From a virus, in IMG/VR virus record IMGVR_UViG_3300042878_001565, positions 27,180 to 91,179 of that record: 64,000 bases of DNA. One strand, written 5' to 3'. This document shows positions 56,407 through 63,480 of the stretch, one piece after another. Every line of letters starts with the position of its first letter. Within the stretch, counting starts at the first letter, position 1. Under the pieces are notes generated by a model, which saw nothing but the letters and a program-made list of their open reading frames with translations, made no database searches and was not told the DNA's origin. A program made the position numbers and the translations under genes.

Positions 56407-56700
56407 TTATTTCAATCTACCATTGTTTCCTTTACCGTTTCTTGCTCTATTTTTGTTTGCAGATTCGCTAACTAATTTTCCCGATTTGGTATGTGATTTA
56501 TCTTTACCATCTTTGTTACCATAAGTTCCAGATTTTCTATTAGCTGAATTTAATTCTTCTCTGTATTTCACACGCGAAGGAGTAGAATGATATTCTTTAT
56601 TATATGCATTCTTCTTTTTTCTTGCTTCAGGATTTTCGGCAAAATACTTTGCAGATTTACTTGTTCCTGTTGATTTTCCAGCTAATGAATTTCTTGCCAT
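56407..56700 (-). CDS. Basic Lys/Asn/Ser-rich protein of the SKGDGKDxSHTK type (97 aa)
   Basis: A 97-residue basic protein: MARNSLAGKSTGTSKSAKYF, NPEARKKKNAYNKEYHSTPSR, then GNKDGKDKSHTKSGKLVSES and NRARNGKG. The GDGKDxSHTKxG segment with the neighbouring NPEARKKK..YHSTPSR pattern recurs in virion-associated or DNA-binding small proteins of large DNA viruses and phages. Its stop is shared with the next operon boundary (terminator 30 bases on). Inferred DNA-binding virion peptide. Confidence 0.75.
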   Translation of the reverse strand: MARNSLAGKSTGTSKSAKYFAENPEARKKKNAYNKEYHSTPSRVKYREELNSANRKSGTYGNKDGKDKSHTKSGKLVSESANKNRARNGKGNNGRLK

Positions 56701-57296
56701 TATACAATATCTTTAGATTCAATTAATGTATATGAAAAATGATTACCATGAATCTTTGCAGCTAATTTACAAATTTTCATGAATGCATCAAAGTCTTTTA
56801 CTCTTTTGAATACTTGACATCCTTCTGACCAGTTCTCAACCCATGTAGAATCTTGTCCAGCTTTATGAATGTTTATACCAAACATTCCTGTATCTGTATT
56901 GTCTTCATCATACTCAAGATCTTTATCGACATCTCTAAATACTTTTACTGTCTGAAGTCTTTGGCACAAAGCATAATATTTACCTTGATGTTTATCAACA
57001 GTATAAGTTTTTCTATATTGTCCTGGAACAAGTCTTGCAACACCTTTTACATTGTGATATTGCTGCACACCTTTTTTACCTGGTTCAGTTGTAGCAGCCC
57101 ATTCAAAAAATTGCCAAACACCTTTATCATCTTTAAATGAAAGTGTTAATACATCATCAAATAAGTTTGTTACTTTTTTACCAGTCGAACTATTACGCAC
57201 ACCAACAATATTAACATCATATCCTTTGTTTGCTGCATCATTGAACCAAGCATAACCTTTTGCTATTACAGCTCTTTTAATTTGCTCTAACGTCAT
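56700..57296 (-). CDS. YkuD-like cell-wall enzyme, endolysin candidate
   Basis: A 198-residue protein: start MTLEQIKRAVIAKGYAWF. Residues about 136-160 read GMFGINIHKAG..S..ENWSEGCQVF. This His-x(about 15)-Ser-x-Gly-Cys pattern matches the catalytic motif of the L,D-transpeptidase (YkuD) fold, in which the Cys attacks peptidoglycan cross-bridges. It sits next to a small membrane protein and a holin-like gene, so a peptidoglycan hydrolase for lysis is the leading idea. The motif is visible; enzymatic direction (cleavage or cross-linking) is unknown. Confidence 0.76.
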   Translation of the reverse strand: MTLEQIKRAVIAKGYAWFNDAANKGYDVNIVGVRNSSTGKKVTNLFDDVLTLSFKDDKGVWQFFEWAATTEPGKKGVQQYHNVKGVARLVPGQYRKTYTVDKHQGKYYALCQRLQTVKVFRDVDKDLEYDEDNTDTGMFGINIHKAGQDSTWVENWSEGCQVFKRVKDFDAFMKICKLAAKIHGNHFSYTLIESKDIV

Positions 57297-57301
57297 ATAT
57301 T

Positions 57302-57535
57302 TTAGTTTTCAGGTTCAACGGTTGGATTATCTTCTTTAGTTAATTGCGAAAGAGCAGCTGTTGCTGTTCCCACTGCAACTAGATACCCAGCTCCGGTTAC
57401 GATAGCAACTGGCAATACTACTGGTGACGCAATTAATGCTGCTCCAACTGCTCCAACTATAATTCCAATGCGTTGTACTTTTTTCCAAAACTTTGGAGTT
57501 TTTGCTTTCCATCTTTCTTTTAAGTTTTCCATCAT
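57302..57535 (-). CDS. Small membrane protein of lysis group (77 aa)
   Basis: A 77-residue protein with a basic N terminus (MENLKERWKAKTPKFWKKVQ) and two hydrophobic segments: IGIIVGAVGAALIASPVVL and AIVTGAGYLVAVGTATAAL (about residues 24-66). Start ATG overlaps the holin stop (ATGA). This is the size and topology of a small holin or antiholin, next to the putative endolysin. The role is inferred from topology and context. Confidence 0.72.
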   Translation of the reverse strand: MMENLKERWKAKTPKFWKKVQRIGIIVGAVGAALIASPVVLPVAIVTGAGYLVAVGTATAALSQLTKEDNPTVEPEN

Positions 57536-58059
57536 TCTTCTTTTTTAGGTTCATCTTTAATGTATTTTGACAACTGTCTTAATATTGGTAAATATTCAGT
57601 CCAACCCAGCCTTTTAAAATTTTCAAGGTTTGACCAAATCAAATTTATAATAACAAAGTTATAAAAAGAATAATGCAACCATGAATAAATATTAAAGTTC
57701 CAACCAAAAAATGTTTTAACTGGTATATGTATTGATAAAGCATTTGAACAACCAATCATGATCATATATACTAATAACTTTAGCCAACCCTTTCCAAATA
57801 ATTCAGAATCAAATTGCATCTTTTCTTTTCTTGATGCTCTAATTCCTGTGAACATTTCTAAAAAGAAAAGTATGATTAAAACTATTCCAACTGGTAATTC
57901 TATTCCAAATACTAGATTAAAGTAATACGCTAGGAAAGCTAATACAGCACTCATTGCAGTTGCAAAACCTGCAAGATCTGGATGAAAGGTACTATTTAAA
58001 AAATGAGGTGTATCCTTATACCCTGCTGACATAACAAACTTACATATTATATTTTTCAT
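57532..58059 (-). CDS. Holin-like multipass membrane protein
   Basis: I chose ATG at 58059 (MKNIICKFVMSAGYKDTPHF), 4 bases after the upstream stop; a longer frame starts at 58089. About 175 residues with three or four membrane segments: DLAGFATAMSAVLAFLAYYF, LPVGIVLIILFFLEMFTGI, LLVYMIMIGCSNALSI, and SWLHYSFYNFVIINLIW. The second and the following RASRKEKMQFDSELFGKGWLKLL match the Gly-Ile-Arg-Ala..SRK region of the toxin-secretion/phage-lysis holin family (phage_holin_4). Positioned with the endolysin candidate, it would permeabilise the inner membrane. Confidence 0.78.
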   Translation of the reverse strand: MKNIICKFVMSAGYKDTPHFLNSTFHPDLAGFATAMSAVLAFLAYYFNLVFGIELPVGIVLIILFFLEMFTGIRASRKEKMQFDSELFGKGWLKLLVYMIMIGCSNALSIHIPVKTFFGWNFNIYSWLHYSFYNFVIINLIWSNLENFKRLGWTEYLPILRQLSKYIKDEPKKEE

Positions 58060-58063
58060 TATA

Positions 58064-58306
58064 CTATAACTCAAATTGGTTTCTAACATCTAACGGAATA
58101 TTCTCCATTAGTTGAAAATCTGCAAATAATAATGGTGTCATTTCAACTATTAAATCAGCTACAAAAGATAATAAATCTTGTTTTGTTGAAATAGTTTCAT
58201 AACTACATATATATTTAGAAATTTCTGGAATTGCAGGATAAACTTTTATGTTTACCTGACCATCGTCTAACACAATTGCTTCATATGTTAATGTAAATTT
58301 TTCCAT
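58064..58306 (-). CDS. Uncharacterised protein upstream of the holin (80 aa)
   Basis: An 80-residue acidic protein (MEKFTLTYEAIVLDDGQVNI, then ICSYETISTKQDLLSFVADLI) with beta then helix composition. No motif known to me. It lies between the fibre-like gene and the holin, with 4-6 base gaps. Perhaps a fibre chaperone or lysis accessory; no further evidence. Confidence 0.72.
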   Translation of the reverse strand: MEKFTLTYEAIVLDDGQVNIKVYPAIPEISKYICSYETISTKQDLLSFVADLIVEMTPLLFADFQLMENIPLDVRNQFEL

Positions 58307-58311
58307 AATTA

Positions 58312-59967
58312 TTATATTGAATAAACACCAAATTTAGATAATTCAAATTGCCCTGTATTTGTTACTGAAGTGACAGCCATACATCTACTAGCGAAAAAGT
58401 TTAACCCTTGTGAAGTTAAAGGTAAATTTGTTGAGATTGTACCTTGTGCAATTGCCCCAGTTTCTTTATTTATCACCTCATATTTTACATCTGTAGACAT
58501 AGGTTCGTTGTATATCTGAATGCTATATACAGTTGTTGAAGCAGCCCCTGCTGTTCTATTTGCTGGAAAACCAACTCCTAAATCAACCTTTGTTGCAGTA
58601 CCAGAAGCATCATTATGAAACACTTGTAAATTAGCATCACCATTTTCAGAACCTACACCGATTATATTAGTTAATACATTAACTAAAGTACCTGAAACAC
58701 CACCGTAACCTAAGTCACCAGTTTGACCACCCAATCCATAGAATTGTTGACAACCAGCAGCGTAAGCAGTATCTGCAATATTAAAATCACATACATATCT
58801 AAAACCACCCTCTATATACCACAATAAAGCTGAACCTCTATTTCCTGTATATCTTCCTCCAGATACAGTCGAAGCATAATATCTAAGTCTGACTTGTTTT
58901 GTCGCAAAGCTGGTAGAGGCAACTGATTGAGCCAGTGCTGCACCGGTAATTGACATTGTTACACCACCTTCTGCAACAACTGTTGTGGTATTGTTATTAA
59001 TTGTAATACCTCTATATATTTCATGAGGACTAAAGTTTGGAATAAACTCTGTTGTTCCGCCACCTGTATATTGAGGAATATTTAATGTGCTACCAACTAA
59101 TGTAGCTGCACCTGATGTTCCTGTTGTTGTTAATGTATCAATAGTTCCCGGTGTAAATCCTAACCAACCAGCTACTGTTTTGAATTCATGCAATCCTGTT
59201 ATTGAATTATATCCAAGCAATGTGTTATTTGCTCTTCCTACTACAGATACATCGTGAAGCTCATCAATCTCAAATCCATTTTGTGGTTTTACAAAAATTT
59301 CTCCAACTGTAGCACTTACTCTTGTTACAACACCAATGAATACAAGATGAGCAGGTGCAACTGGTTTAGTTGTTAAACCATAATGCCAGAAAATTAGATT
59401 GCCATTAGTTCCAAGCCATACAGCATCCCCATCAGTAGCTGTAGAAGTATTTAATCCAGCTAACAAACCTTCTGTAATTACTTCTCCTTGATAGTTTGCT
59501 GCACCTGATGCAGTAACTAATCCTAATGTTTTTGATGAAGTAGCTTCTGCACTATTGTCTGCTTTAGAAACAAGCATATTAGTACCACTAGCACCGCTTA
59601 CATAAACAGCTTGTCCAATAGTTAATGCTTCTGCATATTTTACAGAATGTTTAACATTTGCTGTAGGAATACTTGAAGGTTTGTTTAAAATTTGAGCATC
59701 TCCAGAAGTTGCATTCCAATCCGGATTAACATTTACTTCAGCACCTACAGCAATTCCTGCAAGTTTTGTTTTTTCTGCAGGAAGCATAAGCCCTGCATTT
59801 GTAGCATCTGCAGCTAATATTGTAGCATCAGTTCCTGAATCAGAAACAACTGTACCATTGCTCACTCCTGGAACAAAAGTTAAATTGGTAGAACCACCAC
59901 CGCCACCACCTGTTGATGTTTCGTAGTAATCTAGTTCACCAGTGTCTGGGTTAATTTTCCAAGGCAT
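58312..59967 (-). CDS. Tail-fibre-like receptor-binding protein (551 aa)
   Basis: A 551-residue protein. Start MPWKINPDTGELDYYETSTG, then a Gly6 hinge, GTDATILAADATNAGLMLPAEKTKLAGI and GAEVNVNPDWNATSGDAQILNKP near residues 74-97. The latter is the classic phage tail-fibre repeat (KLAGI-x-GAEVNV..DW..ILNKP). The rest is beta-rich with Gly/Thr/Ser, with the C-terminal 200 residues probably a trimeric tip. It is separated from the main appendage cluster by 16 kb and lies beside lysis genes. Receptor unknown. Confidence 0.84.
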   Translation of the reverse strand: MPWKINPDTGELDYYETSTGGGGGGSTNLTFVPGVSNGTVVSDSGTDATILAADATNAGLMLPAEKTKLAGIAVGAEVNVNPDWNATSGDAQILNKPSSIPTANVKHSVKYAEALTIGQAVYVSGASGTNMLVSKADNSAEATSSKTLGLVTASGAANYQGEVITEGLLAGLNTSTATDGDAVWLGTNGNLIFWHYGLTTKPVAPAHLVFIGVVTRVSATVGEIFVKPQNGFEIDELHDVSVVGRANNTLLGYNSITGLHEFKTVAGWLGFTPGTIDTLTTTGTSGAATLVGSTLNIPQYTGGGTTEFIPNFSPHEIYRGITINNNTTTVVAEGGVTMSITGAALAQSVASTSFATKQVRLRYYASTVSGGRYTGNRGSALLWYIEGGFRYVCDFNIADTAYAAGCQQFYGLGGQTGDLGYGGVSGTLVNVLTNIIGVGSENGDANLQVFHNDASGTATKVDLGVGFPANRTAGAASTTVYSIQIYNEPMSTDVKYEVINKETGAIAQGTISTNLPLTSQGLNFFASRCMAVTSVTNTGQFELSKFGVYSI

Positions 59968-59969
59968 AA

Positions 59970-60215
59970 TTACGAAAGTATTATTGATGTAATACGTGAT
60001 CCTTCAACTGCAGGGTTTTCATAACTGATAGTTTGTGTTACAACTTCAATTCCTTTTGGTGTTGAACCTGTATGAACAATCACAGTAATGTTTTGTGTTA
60101 TTCCGCTATAAGTAAATTCTTTTTTATAATCTAAAGCATTTTTAATGCGTCCTAGTTTTGATGAACCACCGTTAATCAACTGAACCATTCTGTTTTGATA
60201 ATCTTCGTTTGTCAT
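59970..60215 (-). CDS. Small uncharacterised protein (81 aa)
   Basis: I chose ATG at 60215 (MTNEDYQNRMVQLINGGSSK). A longer frame from 60281 would place a hydrophobic leader over the promoter and terminator and is unlikely. 81 residues, helical N terminus, beta C terminus (GSRITSIILS). Same operon as the fibre gene. Function unknown; possibly a fibre assembly partner. Confidence 0.7.
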   Translation of the reverse strand: MTNEDYQNRMVQLINGGSSKLGRIKNALDYKKEFTYSGITQNITVIVHTGSTPKGIEVVTQTISYENPAVEGSRITSIILS

Positions 60216-60268
60216 AATGTAATGTTTACATGTTATTATAATATACAAAAAAATAATTGCTTCGGCAA

Positions 60269-60276
60269 CAAATTTA
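60269..60276 (-). promoter_or_regulatory. Bacteroidota -7 promoter motif TAAATTTG
   Basis: TAAATTTG on the minus strand lies 53 bases upstream of the ATG at 60215 and 9 bases after the terminator stem. A small TTGC-CGAA-GCAA hairpin (60257-60268) followed by a T-run lies in the leader and could act as an attenuator. Confidence 0.5.
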
Positions 60277-60280
60277 AACA

Positions 60281-60310
60281 AAAAATCCCTTACAAGTTAA
60301 TGCAAGGGAT
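60281..60310 (-). terminator. Hairpin terminator after GroES-like gene
   Basis: On the minus strand ATCCCTTGCA pairs with TGTAAGGGAT (10 base pairs with one G-U) around a 6-base loop, followed by TTTTTG. It ends the small accessory gene transcript 18 bases after the stop at 60328. Confidence 0.8.
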
Positions 60311-60327
60311 CTTCTATAGGAAAAGAA

Positions 60328-60609
60328 TTAATGTTTTCCAATACAATGTGATTCTTGAACCACGAAATAAACTTTATCATTCAGTTCGAATTGATCCGCA
60401 TACGACAATTGCTTTGGTGTTATTAACACATGATCACCTGGTTTGCAGAATGTAACCTCTGGTCCAACTGCATCTACCTTTAATTTGTTCCAAGACTTTC
60501 TGAATTCAGCTTCTTTAGCTGCTTGTGCATCTGCTAATAATTCAATAGCTCCCGCTTTTTTTTCTAATGTAGGCATCTCAATGATTACCAATTTCCCTGC
60601 GTATTCCAT
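60328..60609 (-). CDS. GroES/gp31-like co-chaperonin candidate (93 aa)
   Basis: A 93-residue protein. The pattern KLKVDAVGPEVTFCKPGDHVLITPKQ near residues 43-68 followed by DKVYFVVQESHCIGKH matches the GroES beta-barrel layout (V-x-A-V-G-x-x-V..GD.V..ESxI). Bacteriophage versions such as T4 gp31 replace host GroES to fold capsid protein. The N-terminal EMPTLEKKAGAIELLADAQAAK could correspond to the mobile loop region. Family call by pattern; homologues occur in several Bacteroidota phages. Confidence 0.65.
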   Translation of the reverse strand: MEYAGKLVIIEMPTLEKKAGAIELLADAQAAKEAEFRKSWNKLKVDAVGPEVTFCKPGDHVLITPKQLSYADQFELNDKVYFVVQESHCIGKH

Positions 60610-60616
60610 GATTTTT

Positions 60617-60859
60617 TTAATTAAAGTTACTAATTCTTTGTTTCAATACTAAAATGTACGATCTCATTATTGTAGATTGCAATGTTAATCTTGCACGTTC
60701 ATTTGATGGAACGGTGCTAAATATTTCACCAGCAATAAATGTAACAAGTGCATTGTATCTAACAACCAAGTCATTAAGTTCATCAAAAACTCTTTCTTGA
60801 TAGGCCTGTACATTTTCAGGTTTTTCCAAATTTAATTCTAATTCTACTTCTTTAGCCAT
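60617..60859 (-). CDS. crAss001_48-related small protein (80 aa)
   Basis: An 80-residue helical protein (MAKEVELELNLEKPENVQAY, then IFSTVPSNERARLTLQSTIMRS and LVLKQRISNF). Spacing of FxxR..LxxxxxxL..FI..F..L.. ERxRL..Q..IM..Y..VL..RI..F fits the crAss001_48-related family of small phage proteins. No function is known for that family. It is in the small accessory gene operon. Confidence 0.72.
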   Translation of the reverse strand: MAKEVELELNLEKPENVQAYQERVFDELNDLVVRYNALVTFIAGEIFSTVPSNERARLTLQSTIMRSYILVLKQRISNFN

Positions 60860-60864
60860 CTTAT

Positions 60865-61440
60865 TTATTTTTTGGTTAAGTCTTTTAACCTTGTTAATAC
60901 ATCGTTTCCGGTGTGTCCATCAAAAGGATACAACGCTTTTTCTTTTACTGGTGCTTGAAATAATGACCAATCTTTCATTTCATAGTGATTAGTAATCTGT
61001 CCTGTAGGAAGAATTGCTACTACAACAAACCATTTCCCATCAAAACAAGCTTCACCATCGTTATGTCTAATTGATTTATGTACTTCATACAATCCTTGTT
61101 TAGCCCATTCATTAAACAATACAGCATTGTACATTTTTCTGAACTCATACAACTCATTGAACGTATGGTATCCATCAGATACATCACCAAGATCACCTGC
61201 AACATTGTACGTTTTGTCAAAGATGTCTGGCTTACATGGATAGAACTCACCTTCAATTCCCTGGATAATGTAATCGCCTTTCGATGCTCTCATTGTTCCT
61301 TCTAACGTGGATATGAAAAGACCATCACCTTTGAACTCACCTTTGTCATTTCCATCAAAGAACTCTTCAATTTCAACTCTGTTGCTTCCAGTCCACTGCA
61401 CTGCAGAAATTGTCACTGGTTTTTTTGTGTACTGATTCAT
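60865..61440 (-). CDS. PGDYG-like plus WDGH-like domain protein (191 aa)
   Basis: Start ATG at 61440 (MNQYTKKPVTISAVQW); an upstream in-frame ATG at 61461 would overlap the small gene before it. Residues 5-75 resemble the PGDYG type (ISAVQW...LFISTLEGTMRASKGDYIIQGIEGEFYPCKPDIF), a small beta domain. Residues 88-170 (VSDGYHTFNELYEFRKMYNAVLF, later FFDGKWFVVV and GQITNHYEMKDW) match the WDGH-type domain of phages. The two are fused here. Function unknown; both are common in phage accessory regions. Confidence 0.75.
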   Translation of the reverse strand: MNQYTKKPVTISAVQWTGSNRVEIEEFFDGNDKGEFKGDGLFISTLEGTMRASKGDYIIQGIEGEFYPCKPDIFDKTYNVAGDLGDVSDGYHTFNELYEFRKMYNAVLFNEWAKQGLYEVHKSIRHNDGEACFDGKWFVVVAILPTGQITNHYEMKDWSLFQAPVKEKALYPFDGHTGNDVLTRLKDLTKK

Positions 61441-61441
61441 A

Positions 61442-61522
61442 CTATTTGTTTTTTGATTCATTGTACTCGTAGATCAACCTTGTGATCTCATACATACTGT
61501 TTAAAAAATAACCTTCAGGCAT
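61442..61522 (-). CDS. 26-aa candidate small protein
   Basis: ATG at 61522 to TAG at 61442 gives 26 residues: MPEGYFLNSMYEITRLIYEY then NESKNK. Start is 1 base after the stop of the previous gene and stop is 1 base before the next start, so all three would be coupled. It fills a gap that is otherwise empty. Too short for statistics, so the call is tentative. Confidence 0.4.
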   Translation of the reverse strand: MPEGYFLNSMYEITRLIYEYNESKNK

Positions 61523-61523
61523 A

Positions 61524-62105
61524 CTACTTGTTTTGTTTTCTGTAAGACTTTAAAATTGCAAGGTAATTAATTGCATCATCGATAGTATCATCAACTGCTT
61601 CATCCTTTACCATAGCTTCCTTGTCAAGCAATGTTGAGATGCGCGACATCTTATCCATCAACCTTACCAAAATTCCACGTTCTACAGACACTCCTGCAAT
61701 AGTAGAATTTCTAAAGTTTGCAAAAGGATCATTGTTACTTCCACCATAGTCGTGATTTTTTCTTGTTGCTGTTTCGAAACATGCAGTAAATGTATCTGCC
61801 ATATCTTGCAATAATGGATTCATTGATACTTCTCTTGTAGGTTGTGTTTCACCTACATTAGCTTTCGCAAATACATTTTCAGATTCTTCTCTGATTTCTT
61901 GTGTTGAGTTCATATTATTTATTTGTTGAATTACACTGTAAGCTTCATTAATTTTTTCCTTTCTTCTTAGATACTCTAATTTAGCATCTAGCTCTTCTCT
62001 ACTTAAATCCATATATTCTGTTTGTTGGTTTCTATCCATAATATCCCATTCAAAGTTATAACAGCCTTCTGCTATCAAGCGATCTCTAAATTTACCCATG
62101 GTCAT
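61524..62105 (-). CDS. DUF1599-type nucleotide-modification-associated protein (193 aa)
   Basis: A 193-residue protein. The C-terminal half (about residues 92-190: LLQDMADTFTACFETATRKNHDYGG then NDPFANFRNSTIAGVSVERGI and DDTIDDAINYLAILKSYR) matches the DUF1599/Nmad1 family. This is a phage protein that is predicted to be involved in nucleotide or base modification. The N-terminal 90 residues (short helices, QQTEYMDLSREELDAKLEYLRRKEKI) look like a linker unique to this lineage. The gene starts with a TAATG overlap on its upstream neighbour. Confidence 0.8.
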   Translation of the reverse strand: MTMGKFRDRLIAEGCYNFEWDIMDRNQQTEYMDLSREELDAKLEYLRRKEKINEAYSVIQQINNMNSTQEIREESENVFAKANVGETQPTREVSMNPLLQDMADTFTACFETATRKNHDYGGSNNDPFANFRNSTIAGVSVERGILVRLMDKMSRISTLLDKEAMVKDEAVDDTIDDAINYLAILKSYRKQNK

Positions 62106-62521
62106 TACTTTATGTTGTAAAACTTTCCGAGTATGTTTCCATTCAGAAATTCATCGGACTCCAATACGCCATATACAAATTGTAACTTGGTTTCCCAATA
62201 CGACAATTCGGTTTTGCTTTTGCAGATGCGTACAATCTCACGTTTGATAACCACACCATCTTTGTGTGCAGTTTTCAATACTTCATTACTACTAAAGTAA
62301 TTTTGATATGTAAACTTGCGCTTTCTTGTATAGGTCTTCAATCGCTTGTCTGTTGGCATATCTTTCTTTGCCAATTTTGTTTTAACATCTGCAAAAAAAT
62401 TCTTTTTACCAATGTATCGAACTGATTTCCCATCAACGATAGCCGCCATTTCATAAATGAAACCAAAGCCATCTTCTGGAACATGCTCTTCCAAAAATTC
62501 TTTACCTTCGTATATCCACAT
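62105..62521 (-). CDS. GIY-YIG endonuclease (SegE-like)
   Basis: A 138-residue protein with GFGFIYEMAAIVDGKSVRYIGKKNFF near residues 17-42, a GFIY..YIG pair typical of GIY-YIG nucleases, then KSKTELSYWETKLQFVYGVLESDEFLN near residues 102-128, as in T4 SegE-like enzymes. Expected to cut DNA at one site and may act as a mobile or marker-exclusion nuclease. No intron or adjacent interrupted gene was seen, so it looks free-standing. Confidence 0.83.
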   Translation of the reverse strand: MWIYEGKEFLEEHVPEDGFGFIYEMAAIVDGKSVRYIGKKNFFADVKTKLAKKDMPTDKRLKTYTRKRKFTYQNYFSSNEVLKTAHKDGVVIKREIVRICKSKTELSYWETKLQFVYGVLESDEFLNGNILGKFYNIK

Positions 62522-62522
62522 A

Positions 62523-62759
62523 TCAATGTCTGTTTTTAGCTCGTTTGTTATAATTGAATACCTGTTTGCAAAAAGGAACTACATCCGATTTATTTGCATT
62601 GTGTTTGAACTCTTCTGGATTATCATACCTGCGAACAATGTGTTCGGAAATATGTTTTTTATACACTGGAGTTAATTGGTCAAGTCCAATTCCCATACAC
62701 CAAGATGAAATATACATTTTCATTTTGCACTGGTTCTTAAAAATGGTAATTATTCTCAT
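62523..62759 (-). CDS. Small conserved-type phage protein (78 aa)
   Basis: A 78-residue protein, MRIITIFKNQCKMKMYISSW then CMGIGLDQLTPVYKKHISEH. A segment CMGIGLDQ..YKKHISEHIVRR reminded me of small phage or plasmid proteins, with a basic C terminus. No function can be given. An overlapping plus-strand frame exists but the minus gene couples to neighbours by ATGA, so I keep the minus one. Confidence 0.58.
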   Translation of the reverse strand: MRIITIFKNQCKMKMYISSWCMGIGLDQLTPVYKKHISEHIVRRYDNPEEFKHNANKSDVVPFCKQVFNYNKRAKNRH

Positions 62760-62959
62760 ATAAATTTTCTTTTTGCTTTAGCGTGTTTCACTCTTTTCTT
62801 TTTTGGTGTTGCTCGCACCCTTGCCTTTTGCATATCACGTTTCATCTTATAATCCTGTTTCATCATTTCATTTCTTCTGCGTACCAGATCTTCGTTATGG
62901 ATACTACTATAGGAAGAACAACCTGTAATCAAAATGATTATAATATAAAGAACTTTCAT
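62756..62959 (-). CDS. Small lipoprotein with basic C terminus (67 aa)
   Basis: A 67-residue protein with a type II signal: MKVLYIIIILITGCSSYSS, lipobox ITGC with Cys at position 14. The mature part is only about 53 residues and very basic (KRDMQKARVRATPKKKRVKH). It would be lipid-anchored to the outer or inner membrane of the host. Ideas include superinfection exclusion or an outer-spanin-like lysis factor, but neither is proved. Its TGA overlaps the ATG of the next gene. Confidence 0.72.
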   Translation of the reverse strand: MKVLYIIIILITGCSSYSSIHNEDLVRRRNEMMKQDYKMKRDMQKARVRATPKKKRVKHAKAKRKFI

Positions 62960-62961
62960 GC

Positions 62962-63450
62962 TTATCTTTTTTCAACTAATTCATCAAAATAAATCAAGCA
63001 ATCTTTTGCAATAGTCTTGCGTTTGCGTGCAAGATGTGGATTCAACATTATGTGTTTAAATTCTACACCATCTTTCACACCATTAATATAATACACAACA
63101 CCACCTTTGTACAACCTCTTCATAAAATCAGCATACTTGTTACGTGTGTACTTCAACTCTTCCATCAATGTCGTATCTGTGTGAGGAACCTTGCGATCAA
63201 CATACAAAATATTGTAACTACCATTGGTCATATTGGCCATCTTCAAGATGCGCCCATAATCAACAGGCGTGAAATGTTCCAGGATATATATTAATGCTTT
63301 GGAATCGATAACTACATATTCATCACTGTGTACAATCACCAAGTCTTCATTGATAATATTCACTGTAGTTCCTTCAGGAAGAACCTCGCCAGTAGAAGTA
63401 TCCACCAGTGTTCCATTGCTCTTTACCTTATTAACTATTGGTTTAATCAT
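62962..63450 (-). CDS. RepL-like winged-helix replication/regulatory protein
   Basis: I chose ATG at 63450 (MIKPIVNKVKSNGTLVDTST), giving 162 residues. An in-frame ATG at 63594 would add 48 residues that encode three CT(K/Q)KGA repeats made by palindromic DNA boxes, which is improbable for protein sequence. The body has the RepL-like layout: LVDTSTGEVLPEGT, then SKALIYILEHFTPVDYGRILKM, LMEELKYTRNKYADFMKRLYKGGVVYYIN and HIMLNPHLARKR (wing). It is at the divergent boundary, with a TATATTTG motif ending 5 bases upstream of the ATG. Possible replication initiator or repressor, probably autoregulated. Confidence 0.78.
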   Translation of the reverse strand: MIKPIVNKVKSNGTLVDTSTGEVLPEGTTVNIINEDLVIVHSDEYVVIDSKALIYILEHFTPVDYGRILKMANMTNGSYNILYVDRKVPHTDTTLMEELKYTRNKYADFMKRLYKGGVVYYINGVKDGVEFKHIMLNPHLARKRKTIAKDCLIYFDELVEKR

Positions 63451-63454
63451 GGTA

Positions 63455-63462
63455 CAAATATA
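63455..63462 (-). promoter_or_regulatory. Bacteroidota -7 promoter motif TATATTTG
   Basis: TATATTTG on the minus strand sits 4 bases upstream of the RepL-like ATG at 63450. The first of the palindromic boxes (63481-63498) covers the place where a -33 element would be, so binding there would block the promoter. Confidence 0.55.
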
Positions 63463-63480
63463 ATCAATTTTTGTATGCTG

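Noticed and set aside
59970-60281. Longer start giving a hydrophobic leader (MFKFVAEAIIFLYIIIT) for the 81-residue gene
   Set aside because: It coincides with the terminator T-run, the promoter motif and an AT-rich leader. It is better explained as non-coding control sequence.
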